Assembly (NCBI GenBank): GCA_036971475.1
Contig: JBAIZL010000010.1
Span: 12,218,026 to 12,282,025 of the forward strand
DNA: 64,000 nucleotides
Origin: Prosapia bicincta
Lineage: Eukaryota; Arthropoda; Insecta; Hemiptera; Cercopidae
Reading direction: 5' to 3'
In this document: piece after piece, positions 1 to 13,000 of the stretch
How positions within the stretch are numbered: the first letter of the stretch is position 1
Layout of the letters: every line of letters starts with the position of its first letter
Program-made: the position numbers and the translations under genes
The notes under the pieces: generated by a model
Databases searched by the model: none
What the model was told of the DNA's origin: nothing
The model's input: only the letters and a program-made list of their open reading frames with translations

Positions 1-179
1 TGTAGTAATTCATTATATTTTTTAAATATTAATCAGTGGTTTTAAAAAAAAAAATATTTCCTTTAGGGGAGGATGTACAAATTATAATTTTGTTCTATTC
101 ACTTCTTAAAATTACTTTTCATTCCTTTGTAAAACTAAATTATGCCACTTTCTATAATGGCTACAATATTGGTTGACAG

Positions 180-389
180 TTTCTACCGATTTGTTCTGGA
201 GCCTGAAGTTCAGTTTACGAATGATGGCCATTTAGCAGCTGGACCGATGGCGAGGTTCTCCAATATGCCATCAGCTCCTTTACTTACACAGAATATGCAG
301 GTACCTGACAATTGGTTGGTTGAATCTGTTGCCAGCCCTTATGATTTAGATAATATTCGTTTGGAAGAAGTAGAAAGTGTTGTACATAG
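180..389 (+). CDS. UGGT1: UGGT exon a (first in window)
   Basis: The acceptor is the AG at 178-179, and base 180 completes a serine codon begun in the upstream exon (SFYRF). The reading continues through FVLEPEVQF and [13 protein letters not shown], both strongly UGGT-like. The donor is GTAAGAT at 390, leaving two bases of a codon (phase 2). The frame is also open upstream of 180, but those residues do not resemble the family, so the exon starts at the acceptor and not at the ATG at 142. Confidence 0.9.
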
Positions 390-3300
390 GTAAGATTAAT
401 ATTTAATCCTAGCGTTAGAGATTTAGGTTTAAGTAATCCAATTTTATTTTGCCTGTCTTCGTAGCTTGTTAGTAGTAAGTGATTTTAATTACTTAGATAA
501 TTAAAACCCGCTTCTTAGATGGATAATTGATACTTTTGGTGATGTTTGCACAAAGTAAGAAATGTGTAAAATCATAACACTAGAAATGCTTATATCCCTT
601 ACACAAGAACTATAGTGAATAAATCAAGTAACTGTTTGTTAAAATGTCAACAAATTGTGTGATAATGTACACAATATTGTTACTCTTTGTGTTTTTCTCT
701 GAAATTTCGTACTTCCATCTTTGAATTCGTAATGATACATTGACTTACATAAAATAATAAAATCATAATTATCTTTAAACGTGTAATATCAGAGATCATC
801 ACAAAGAACTAATGTTTTTTTGAATAAAGGATAAAAACCAATAAAAACTTTTGTCGTCTGGAAAGGAAATCATAGATCAAGGAGTTTTATGTCCATAAAC
901 ACAAGTCAACTTGAATAATAGTTGAGAGACAAACATAGCATGATATAATGCAATTTAGGTTGATAAAGACTAGAACATGAGTTTCCCTCGATTCAGAAGA
1001 GGCACTAATTTTTCTCCCAAGTTCACAGGGTTGTCTGTCTCCAGGAGGTTACGATTATCTGCTACATGTTCATGGTTGGGATAAGGATCAAATTGGAGAT
1101 TTTATTATACGAGGTCTGTTAAAAAAATACGCGGACTGTTTGAATTTCGCTGTTCTAGTTGGTGTCACTAGGTTCGTATAAATCAGCTAATTAAAACGGG
1201 GTATTTCAGTCGCAGATATCTTCATTTGTTGATGAGTTACACGCAGTTTAGTAAAGAGTGTTTTTTTCGTTTGTGAAATTAATAAAAAAAATTTCCAAAT
1301 GTCGAGTTGCAGGAACACAGACAGAGGCTGTGTCGGACACCTCATATGGTTAAATACATTATGAATGTATCAGACAGCCTTGTGTGATTATCTAAAGTTA
1401 GGTCTACATTGTCGCTCACTGGTGACCGTAATGGCAGTCAACGTCTTAATAAAAATAAATACACTGATTTAGAAATGTGCAAGTTTTATTTACAGTAATT
1501 AAATCAGTAAACTCATTCACTGAGGCATAAAATTTAAGGACAGTGTGAAGTTTGAAAGTGTTTTGAGGTGGTTTTAAGGAACAGGAGTTACATTTCAAGC
1601 CAGTGACTTTGTGGTCTGTAGCATCTTCTAGTCACGGTCTAGTTCTAATCACAATCTTCAAGAGATGTCTGGTTTGATAGGGTCTCTTATAATAAGTTCT
1701 ACTGTATTTTATGAAACAGAAAAGACCTTTAAACCTGAATTAATTGTCTTGCAGAACAGGAAAAGGGATTTCGCTTGTAGAGTTTTTCTCTTAAAGTATT
1801 GTAGTTATCTCATATTAGTTTCTAAAAATCTTGAGTGGATTTTTTATAATCTTCACCCATAAACTACATTTTTAACTAGTTCTGAAAACCTTTGTCTTTA
1901 AAGAGTTTATCCGTGTAAGCAATAATTTTTTCTGTATTTAAAATTCTTTACAAGTACAGACTTGAAGGACACTTTACACATTGTAAAGATTTTTTTCTAA
2001 GATAAAATATGTATCTACTGTTTTCTAAAAAATACCTGAAAATTTTAAAGGATTTTATAAAAAATTAGTGCAAGCAATTCAACTTTCAATTAAAATAGCA
2101 ACAAAAATTTGTTTGATATTTTTCATGCTATTAGAACTTATATAATAAACAGTTGGGATTTTAATCCTTTTAAATTCATTTCCTAAAGGGTTTTTTATGG
2201 AAACAAATTAGAGTAATACCATATACTCTAAAATAAACAGTTCTGAAACAGGTGTGAAATTTTATTTCATTTACATAGTTTTACAAACACATATAAGTAA
2301 AACTAAAACCTAAATATGTTAGACTCAGGTATAAACATTTTCTATATGACCTCCATTCAATTTGAGGCCACACTCGTACCATACCATTCTTGAAAGTTTT
2401 GCATCATTTTGATGAAAAGGAGATGTTTCATGCTCGTTATGCACATGATTATTTTTCCTATAGTTGGGCAATGATGGTTGGTGGGTCATTACAGAAAATT
2501 TTCTCCTTCATTATTCCCCAGAAGTTGGCGTCAGGTGGTGTAAGATCAAGGAAGTGGGCTGGGTAAGGAGAGTTTCTTGTAAGGGTAAGGCAGTTGCAAA
2601 AAGTTTCTTGAATGAAAGCAATGTTGTCTAAGGCAGTGTGACTGGTTGTGCCTTCTTACTGGTACCATTGTGAACAAAAAGGCAGGCTTTGGGTACAACA
2701 AAATCTCTTAAGGTCTTCCATAAAACTATATCAGTTATTCTACTATAGCTGATTCAGTTTCAGTACTGTTTATTTTGGCGCATACGGTAGTAGTAACATA
2801 ATTGCCTGCTATTTTATATAATGAATATCAAAGAAATTTTAAATTTTTTACATTTTGCAGTCAGTTTGAGTTGGAGCATCTCCTTCTGGAAGGTCACTGC
2901 TTTGAAGCAAACATTGGCAATCCTCCCCGAGGACTTCAAATGACTCTAGGAACAGAATCACAACCTGTAATGGTTGACACTATAGTCATGGCTAACTTGG
3001 GATATTTCCAACTGAAAGCCAACCCCGGTGCTTGGATTCTGAGACTACGTCAAGGGAGGTCTGCTGAAATATTTGACATCACCAGGTAAAAGTTACTTAA
3101 ATACGGGAAATTGTTCAATTTAAATATGAACTCTCAAAGTTTTTCAGTTTATAGCACGTTTTCATTTCTTTCAGTCATGAGGGCTCTGATACTCCTGAAA
3201 ATTCAACAGACATTAAAGTATTGATCAGTTCCTTTAAATCTCATGTTCTTAAACTGAAAGTTACGAAGAAACCTGGAATGGCTGGTGTGGATCTTTTGGG

Positions 3301-6300
3301 AGAAGACAGGCAACAGGATTCTGGATTGTGGAACTCCATCACTAGGTAACTTTGTAAAACTATTAGCGGCATTAAATATAAATAAGTGAATAACTTTTTA
3401 TTTATGAAGAGGAAATGCACTTAGATTACCGGATTGGTCTACCAACAGAAAAGGTTTAAAAATGTACAACTCGTCTCACTATGTGCGCTGTACTATGGTT
3501 ACTAGTAATATGTGTAAGTAGAAAAGGTTGAAAGCTGACACTTGTTATTTACTAATTACAAATAGCAGGATGTTTCCATTTTAATGATAGGCTATTAGAC
3601 ATATTAAAAACTATAAATGTGTTTTAAAAACTTGAGTAAGAGATTGTCCTAAAAATAGCTAATGAAAGAACGATTCATTGGATTTTATGTAAAAAGCCTG
3701 GCTACATACATTATAAGTTTCGCTTGGATTTGGGCATTACATCTTTGTGTCCTGATCTTTTGACATACTTATTGACACTCCGTTCTTTGGTGACGGTGGA
3801 ATTGAAGGTCCCACAGGAGACTAATATATCTAAGCAAAACCTGTACGAGGCTAGTCAATATGAATCTTTATGTTCCTTTTTTAGTCAGAAGGAGTTCTGT
3901 TACTGCTTCCCTGTTGAGGTGGGAGCCAAGAGACTCCTGGTAAAGTCTTATTTCTTTTTGAAGGAGATGGGAATTGTTAGGATAAAAATCAATGAATATT
4001 TTAGGTGTATTTCCAAGGCTCCCCTTGAGGTGTCTTACTGTCTCTGGCTACAAAGATCTAGCCCATGTGTGCCGTGCAGTGAGGGGAGAATTGTATCTAC
4101 GCAAAAGTGCTTTAACCCTCTATAGCCAAGTCTCCAGTCCTGGACTGCTCTTTGTTGTTTACCTGATAATGGATTTCATTCAGTGTGCCCTCAGTCGAGC
4201 CGATTCCACTTGAGCTTGTACAAAAATGTAAAATGTAAATTATTAAAAATGAAAAATGAATTAAAAACTCGTCTCCGAAAATATTTATTTTGAGAATTCA
4301 AACACTTCAGAAAGTCTAAATGTTTATTTTGTTTATCAGACTATATAATTTTACTGTACTGGTCCATATTTTTTCATTTTAATGTTTATTCAATGTTTTA
4401 TTTATAAAAACCTTTACAATAGAGTAATTATTTTCCTTATAAGTCATATCTCATCCTAAACTGGTTTTTTTGTATTAGAAACTGAGGTCTTTTTTATTAT
4501 AAAAAGTAAGCAAGCAATATTTTAAGGTGTTACTTCTACAACACATTATATATTTATGGAGATAAGCCATATTATTTGTTAATAAAGTATATAATAAATA
4601 TTTTCTTGTTTGATTTGTTTGCTACTCTATGGTATCAGGATTGGATGGTTTCTTAGTTGTATATTGTGTTCCTTAAATGATGCATAATGTCAATGTTCTT
4701 GCACTGACTATAAAAAATATTTTACACATCGAGGTACCACATGAAAGTATCTTCCGAAATAGTTTTACACCCTTTTCATTTTTTCCTGATGAAAGAAACA
4801 GATGAAGTAAAACTTTGTTTTATTTGTAATAACTTTAATATCATTACTTTTACCACTGTATATAAATTCTTTTCATTGTTTAAAACAAATTTCTGTCTCA
4901 GTATGTAAATGAAATCAGCATTACTTTTACCACTGTGTATAAATTCTTTTCATTGTTTAAAACAAATTTCTGTCTCAGTATGTAAATGAAATCAGCATTA
5001 CTTTTACCACTGTGTATAAATTCTTTTCATTGTTTAAAACAAATTTCTGTCTCAGTATGTAAATGAAATCAGCATTACTTCTATTTAGCCCTCAGTAGAT
5101 TAGAACAAGATTTATAATTTGTCTATGGCCATATCTAATCTTAGCAGTGTCTGGAAGAGTTTAATGGCAATATTCTTAGATATTTTTGTTTTAATTTCTG
5201 TACTTTGTCTCAATTTGATAGATATTAAAGAACTTTTCACCGGCCTCATCTCCAAGGTCATCTTGACTAAATTATTATTCAGGATTGTATACAGAATTTC
5301 TGTAAACCGTTATATAAAATCCAGTTGTTTTAATTTTAAATGAAAAAATTAATGAAAGTTTTAATCTTTTTCATTTGTTATAAAAATCTCAAGAAAATAG
5401 ATTTAATGTCACACATTTTCAACACATTCTTGCTGCACACATTTATCAGACATGAATTTTCCACTGTCTATAGGGGCATGATGTTTTTATTTGCATTCTT
5501 GTAACATCAGTCCAAGAACTTTTGTATTGCACTTTAAAGATTTAAAGGCAGTAGTCAATAAAGTGTAGTTTATCCTTATAATTAATTAAAATTTGTAGAT
5601 ACTAAAAATTTGATATATCCTTGTAGAATCCTTGAAAAATGGAACTTTTTAAAATATTCAGGAGTAATACATATATATCCCCAGTATTTTTTATAGCTAT
5701 CTACACTGAAACCTTTTCCCTTCAATTAGCCTTATAGATTGTTAAACACAAACAGCGGTAATAGTGATGTTATTTCAATGGCCTGATCTATCTTATATAG
5801 TCCATTATGAACAAAGGATCAAACTTTTCTGAATAGTTTAACGCCATCCTGAATGAGTGCAAGACTTGGTTTTTGTTTGAAAAAAAGAAATAAGGGATGA
5901 GAACAGAAATTTTTTTAGGCTTCTGAAAATCTTAGATATCTACTGTCAAAATTACAAGTTACAATAATATAATTCAACTCTCATAGAGATTAATACAATT
6001 TGTCACAAACACCCAATATCACACCACAAGCTACAATCAGAAACTAAATTTATAAAGTCATATAATAAATAAACAATTAATTAAATTATTCAGATCAGTG
6101 CCTGGTTTAAGACAAAGGGCTTTGGAGCTCAAATCCCCTCCCCAAAATGTGGAAAAGTTAAAATTTTTAAACTATCAAATATCACAATGAATGTAAAATG
6201 AAATACCATTTTTCATGTTTGTGTTTGGCCGTTCATTCCTGATTTAAATCTACCTATTAATTAGTATACAGTAGAGTCTCGATAATTCGAGGTAGGTAGG

Positions 6301-9300
6301 ACCAAGACCCAACAAACCACCTGTTGTTTGTGACAAACCTAGCCTAAGTTCTCTCTTGAAGATACCAGTACCCTGTGGACAACTCCCTAAACTGCCAACC
6401 CAATCATTATTGCTAAATAACAAAAATAATAATAAAAACAGTCCCGATATAAGAAATAACCCTTCACCAAAAACAGTTGCCGTGCACAATATTTCCAACC
6501 ACACACTCTCGGAACATGAACTACAAGTAATTTCTAAAGGCCTGTCATTCACACCAGCTAAGGAAATAGACCAATTCAAGTTAGGAAAAGATGTTTTCAC
6601 CTTTGCCAGAAAACTTAGGATAAAAAATTATATAGCTCAGAAACCAACTTTCAAAACGGATACAAACATAGACGTATGTCTTGCAAAATTCAAACCACCC
6701 TCCAACTGGGATCCACCACCACTACCACCTGATCACCCCATTGAACTTTACATCAACTTTATCATGCAAAGCATCACTGATATAAATTTCACTAACAATC
6801 TGAAGACTAAACCTAACCTTACCAAATTAGAAAAAGCGGCAATATTTTCGTTAAAAAACAATAGAGATATTATGATTCTTCCAGCAGATAAAGGTTCAAC
6901 CACTGTCATTATGAATAAAGAAGACTACATCAAAGAAGCATATAAGCAACTGTCAGACATCACAACATACAAAATACTTACAGATAACCCTACTACAGAA
7001 TTCAACAATTTACTCTCGGACCTACTAAAATATACAGCTCCTGAACAAAATATTTCGGAAACATCTCTAAAATTATTATATAATGAAAACCCCTCTACTC
7101 CTCAATTCTATATATTACCAAAGATCCACAAAAACATAATCCCTCCACCTGGTAGACCAGTAATTGCTGGCTGCAATTCAGTAACTGAAAGAATTTCAGC
7201 TTTCCTCTACTCACACCTTCAACCCTTAGTAAAGAACCTTCCATCACATACCCAGGACACCAATCATTTCATAGATCGACTTTCACAAATATCTGTACCT
7301 CTACCCCCGGTAACTATTTTGGTCACCATAGATGTCACCTCTATACCAACATCCCTCATGCACACGGCCTATCTGCAATAGAGAATTTTCTAAACAAACG
7401 CCGAGGCGAGCCTTTTCCCACTACACCTTTTCTTGTGAACCTGGCCAGGTTCATCCTCGAGAAAAACAACTTTCAGTTTGAGGGAAGGAACTACCTTCAA
7501 ATAAAGGGAACAGCAATGGGCACTAAAATGGCCCCATCGTATGCAAATCTGTACATGGGATTGTTGGAAGAAGGTTTTCTAAAGACACAAACACACCAGC
7601 CATTATGTTGGTATAGATATATAGATGACATCTTCCTAATTTGGACACAGGGTGCTTCAACACTTGAGGCATTTTTAGACAGCCTGACACAATTCTCCAC
7701 ACTTCAATTTACCTGGGAGAAATCTACATCAGCCATCACCTTTTTGGATGTAGAGGTAACACTCCAGAATGGAAATATCAACACAGGAATTCACATCAAA
7801 CCGACAAACCACCTACAATATCTCCATTTCGACAGCAAACGATCCATTGAATACAGTCAAGCAATCAGGGGTAAGAGAATCTGTTCGAATGATAGGGAAT
7901 TGGAAGATTTTAATAGAAAGATATCAACAGCCTTCCAGAGAAGAGGATACCCAAAAAGACTCATTGAAAACCAAATTCATTCAGCACAATCCTCGGTTCA
8001 CCATAAACCACAAACAGAACAAAATAAACTGTCTTTAATAACAGACTACCATCCTGGTCTACATAAACTCAACAAGATATTGAGAGATGGCTTCAAAATT
8101 CTTCAAGCTTCCGTCCACACCAAAAATCTTTTTACCGATCCACCGCAAATTTGGTACAAGCAACCTCCCAACTTGAAAAACATCCTAGTACATCCTAAAC
8201 TACCAGACCCTGACGCAGAGAAACCACACAAACCTCCTCATGGCTCCTTCCCATGCAATAGACCTAGATGCAAGACGTGTCCAATACACCCCTCAGCAAA
8301 TAGTTTCAACAGCCAAACAACAAAAATGGTCTTCAAAATACAGGGTCATCATAAATGTACATCGAAAAATGTCATATACCAGCTACAATGTAAACTTTGC
8401 TCAGCACAGTACATACGCCTGACCACGGATGGTCTGAATATCAGAATGAATGGCCACAGACATGATGTTAACATTATGAATATGGATAGGCCAACAGCTC
8501 AACATGCTGCGAGTCACAACATCACAACTTTTGATGACTGCTGTACCACAAAAATAAATCACTCCCCCCTGATTGCAATCCCTCAGAACTGAGAAGATGG
8601 GAACTATCATACCAGTGGTATACCAAGTCCAGAGAATCCCCTAACCTCAACATCAGATAAATCCATTCATTTTTTTTTTTTTTTTTTTATTCCCCCTAAT
8701 AGCCTCAGACGTCTCCTATCCCTTTTCCCCTGACAGACTTATATAAACTATAATCACTCATATGCTCATGGAAACAATATATATATATATTTAGGTTAGT
8801 TTTGGTTGGTAAAGATTATTTAGATTTTTTGGTAAGAGTCCACTCTGTAGTCTTGAAATAGAAACACATAAAATTACTTAAACAATGATATATTTCAACC
8901 ACACAGTGGTCTTTGTCACCTATTTAATTAAATAATTTGTCATCTATTTGGTTATTGAGATAGTTCTTGAACTGAGTCAATTTTTAAATTTCAATATGTT
9001 TCAATAAAACAACTTAATCATAAAAAAATTAAAAATATTCCTTATTATATGTAGAAACAAAACCTTTTATATTTCAAATCCTTCTATTAGCTGACACTCT
9101 CCTTATATATAGATTTTTTGGACTAGGAGACTGACAGACTTACCTTGGTAAGAGTCCACTCTGTAGTCTTGAAATAGAAACACATAAAAGCACTTAACCA
9201 ATTATATATTTCAACCACTCAGTGGTCTTTGTCAATCAAAGAGAAAACAAAAAAAATATGAGAGAATGAAATTAAAAAAAAAAAGTTTTTTTAAATATTT

Positions 9301-9465
9301 TTTTTTTTCATTTCATTCTCTCATATTTCTTTTTGTGTTTTCTCTTCGATTGACAAAGACCACTGTGTGGTTGAAATATATCATTGTTTAAGTGCTTTTA
9401 TGTGTTTCTATTTCAAGACTACAGAGTGGACTCTTACCAAGGTAAGTCTGTCAGTCTCCTAGTCC

Positions 9466-9562
<97 letters not shown>

Positions 9563-9951
9563 GTTAATATATTACTATTGTATGTAATTTTATCCACCAT
9601 TAAGTGCAATGATTTTACCTTGTGTGATGAGGCACCTTTCGTTCACTTGACCATTGTCGAATCACTGATATTTTTCTGGTGTAGATGTTCTGTCCGTGAT
9701 GTTGGTATTTGTTGACGTTACACGCATTTTTTCTTGATCTGCGTGTATGATGTTTTTATATAGTATGTCTTCAGTATATGTGGTCTGTAGGTTCATTAAA
9801 TTGTTGTGTGTGTTTTTATAAATGTGGTATTTTTCTAGTGAGTTTAATTCTATTGGGTTATTATTTATTTCAAGTATGGTTAGGTTATTTTCTTTTCATA
9901 GTTTGTTATTTCATGTTTATGTAACAAACTACGAAAATAACCTAACCATAC

Positions 9952-10014
<63 letters not shown>

Positions 10015-13000
10015 TATATAAAGTTAAAATTGTTAATTATTGTTAGTTTTAAAAAATTATTCTGCCACTAAGTGCAATTATTTTTACCTTATCTAATGAG
10101 GCACCTTTCGGCCAGTTGACCATAACTGAATTAATTTTTTATTTCAACAATTATTCTAACATTTTATATATAACATATTTATGATGTATAAATTGTTAAC
10201 TGTACAAAATAATATTTTATTTTGTGTTTTTTTATTTCATTGTAATGTCTGTATATAAAACTCTTCATTACTCTCAGACTTCCAATGTCCCATTTGAAAA
10301 TAAAGTAACATTTTTTATTTAGCTGGATTTTTACGTATTTTTAGGGATAAAACACCAAGAAAATAATAAATTTAAAATTATTATTGTTAGCAAAGAATTG
10401 TTTTGCAATTCGCCCTAATTTTTTAAATTGCAAGAAAGAATTTTGAATTAATGTGATTTATTTTATTTTTTTACTTACAGTACATTTGCTACTAAAGAGG
10501 AACCTACAGAACCAACAGACGATACAATAAACATCTTCTCGGTCGCATCTGGTCACCTATATGAAAGATTCCTTCGGATTATGATGTTAAGCGTACTTAA
10601 AAATACAAAGTCCCCTGTTAAGTTTTGGTTTTTGAAGAACTACCTGTCACCTACTTTTAAGGTATCTAACAGCTATTTCAGTACAAACTTTATGCAATAA
10701 CTAAGATATCAATGAAGAGGATACTGTATTTAATCACAATTTGTTTGACTTATAGTGTAATTCTTGATGGTATATGTATCGCCGGCTTACAAGCAGTACA
10801 TGTAAGTCAAAAACTGATGTTTTATTTTGTTATTAACATTAAATCAAACAAAATGTTATGTTCTTTCTAATGGTATAATGGAGTAAATAATTTGTCATCT
10901 ATTTGGTTATTGAGATAGTTCTTGAACTGAGTCAATTTTTAAATTTTCACAACTTTTATAATAATTTACAGGAAGAACGCACTGTCATGTATTAATCATA
11001 CATTTTGGATAAATTTAAAGATTAAATTAAAAATGTTATCTCACTATATCAAGAGCACAGTGGTACAATATACTGTATTACAATGAAATTATTGGAAAGA
11101 ACCCTAATACCACAAAAAATAATCAAAAATAACAAATAAAACAAGTTACTTAAGATTAAACCCTTATGTACATAATTTGTAGTACTTGTGATGAGATGTA
11201 TATATGTCAAACAAAAAGGAAAATTGTAACTAGATATAAAGAACATCTTGCCGATATTAAATATGATAGACCTGAAAAATCAAGTGTAGCAGAACATGTC
11301 CTTAGTAATCAGCATGATTTAGATAAAAATGTTATTTTAGTTAAATGTATAAACTCAGAAAAGTTACTTAATAGCTATGAAAGAGTTTTTATAGTCAAAC
11401 AAAATTGTAAATTAATGAATGCAAATATAGGGCCTATTCCTAACTCACCTTTATATACTTTACTTAAATAGCCTTTTCTCAAATATGACGCATTAATTTA
11501 ATTACTTTTATTTTATTTATTGTTATTGTTGTAGTTTTTATTACATGTGTATTATTATAATGTACTTTTTGACATAACCTATTTGGTTCAAGATGGCTGA
11601 TCCTTATTTGTCAGTCAAGGGGCGGAGAGGGGGCGGAGCGTACCTCACGCCTATATATAGCGACCATAGAGAACTATTAGTATCACTCCAGTTTGTAACT
11701 TCTTGTGTGCTAGATTGTAATAAGACCCTCTGATGATGATGATGTCATGGTCATCGAAATGTACATAAGGGTTTAACTTTAAGTAACTTGTTTTATTTGT
11801 TATTTTTGTGGGATTGGGGTTCTTTCCAATATTTTCATTGTAAAAATTTTAACTGCTTGTAATCTATAAAGGCAAATATAGTGAGCTACTTTGTTAAGCT
11901 AAATATATACTAAAAATCACAAACATAATTATAAAAGTGAAAAATAAGGTACTGGTATTCATCTAAACTTTCAAATTTAATTTTCTAAAAAGTGTGTTTT
12001 GTGACAGTGCATTCTGCTTGTACACCTGATACAAAGAAATGTTTGTTCGATTATTGGAAACCATTTGACAAATTTCCTTTGGCTTTGTTGTTGATATACG
12101 ACTTATTACCATGTAGTTATTAATATCTTACCCTTGATTCTACCAAAAAAAAAAAAAAAAATCACATAAATCAAGTAATTTGTAGCAGGAAGGGATTTTA
12201 GTATCCCTATCCAATTTCTTAATGCCATATTAACTGAGTGTACAAACAGGCTTTATGACACAATTATTCAGAACTCTTGTTTACAAAACATCTCATTCTT
12301 ATCGGCATTATTATTAGCATTTCTGGGTGTTTTACATAAATTTATGATACCAAATTAAAATTTCATTTTTCTTGTTGGTGAATCCACTTTAAGTCTGATC
12401 TTCTATTTGTTTTAGGTGGTCATGCTGAATCCCTTCGTATCTCGTTACAAAATTACTACAATTACATTTATTCTAGTTTTTTTTATAATGCCCAGTCAAC
12501 TCTTTTTCAAAGTTATCTTGTTTTTGTTTTGGAGTCTTTAAATATTTGACAAATAATAAAGGCTGTACCAACTCTTACTTGTAGTGATTACGTTCAGTGT
12601 TTAAAAAAATCAGTTTAACATATTCATTGCAGCTACTATAACATAAAAGTTAATGAGAAAACTAAAAGTTTTTTTTAAATTAATTTTTTTAGTCAGATTA
12701 CTTTAAATTCAGTCCAGTGACCTCTTGAGTATGCCAGGTATTTATTTACAAAATATTTGTTAAAACTTGGTAAGTTAATACTATGGTATAAATATTACTA
12801 TGTCTACATACTTTATACTTCTCTTGCTTTATTTGAGATAGTTACAAAACAGACGTGAGGATGACAGCAAGCGTATAAAGTAAAGCACAAGCTTAGAATG
12901 TTTTTTCAGTAAATAATTTAAAATCACTAGACAAATTAGTGTTATACAGTAGAACATCTGTAATTCATCACATTTGGGACGGGGGGGGGGGGGGTGACGA

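Larger units (their letters stand above)
3346..10480 (+). other. large UGGT intron full of retroelement sequence
   Basis: A 7.1-kb intron holding, in order: a LINE-type fragment (3724-4110), a 77-bp tandem repeat (4842-5082), a Tigger-type end (6269), a Penelope-like pseudogene (6300-8660), foldback repeats (8793-9472), a second Penelope endonuclease fragment (9640-9960) and (TA)n tracts. Between 5090 and 6260 I see only AT-rich unique sequence. Confidence 0.8.
11073..11850 (+). mobile_element. 5'-truncated Penelope-like element with inverted ends
   Basis: The sequence 11073-11170 is the reverse complement of 11758-11850 (ends share TTATGTACAT and a TTATTTTTGTGG stretch). Between them lie a GIY-YIG endonuclease frame (11166-11471) and, just inside the right end, a hammerhead ribozyme motif (11723-11774). 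Another hairpin copy of the same end lies at 13051-13185. Confidence 0.7.

Noticed and set aside
9384..10046. Open frames rich in Tyr-Ile
   Set aside because: Translations of (TA)n microsatellites; the same applies at 38041-38328.
10055..10140. TAATGAGGCACCTTTCGG as another hammerhead core
   Set aside because: Neither strand gives CUGANGA and GAAA in the right order and spacing.
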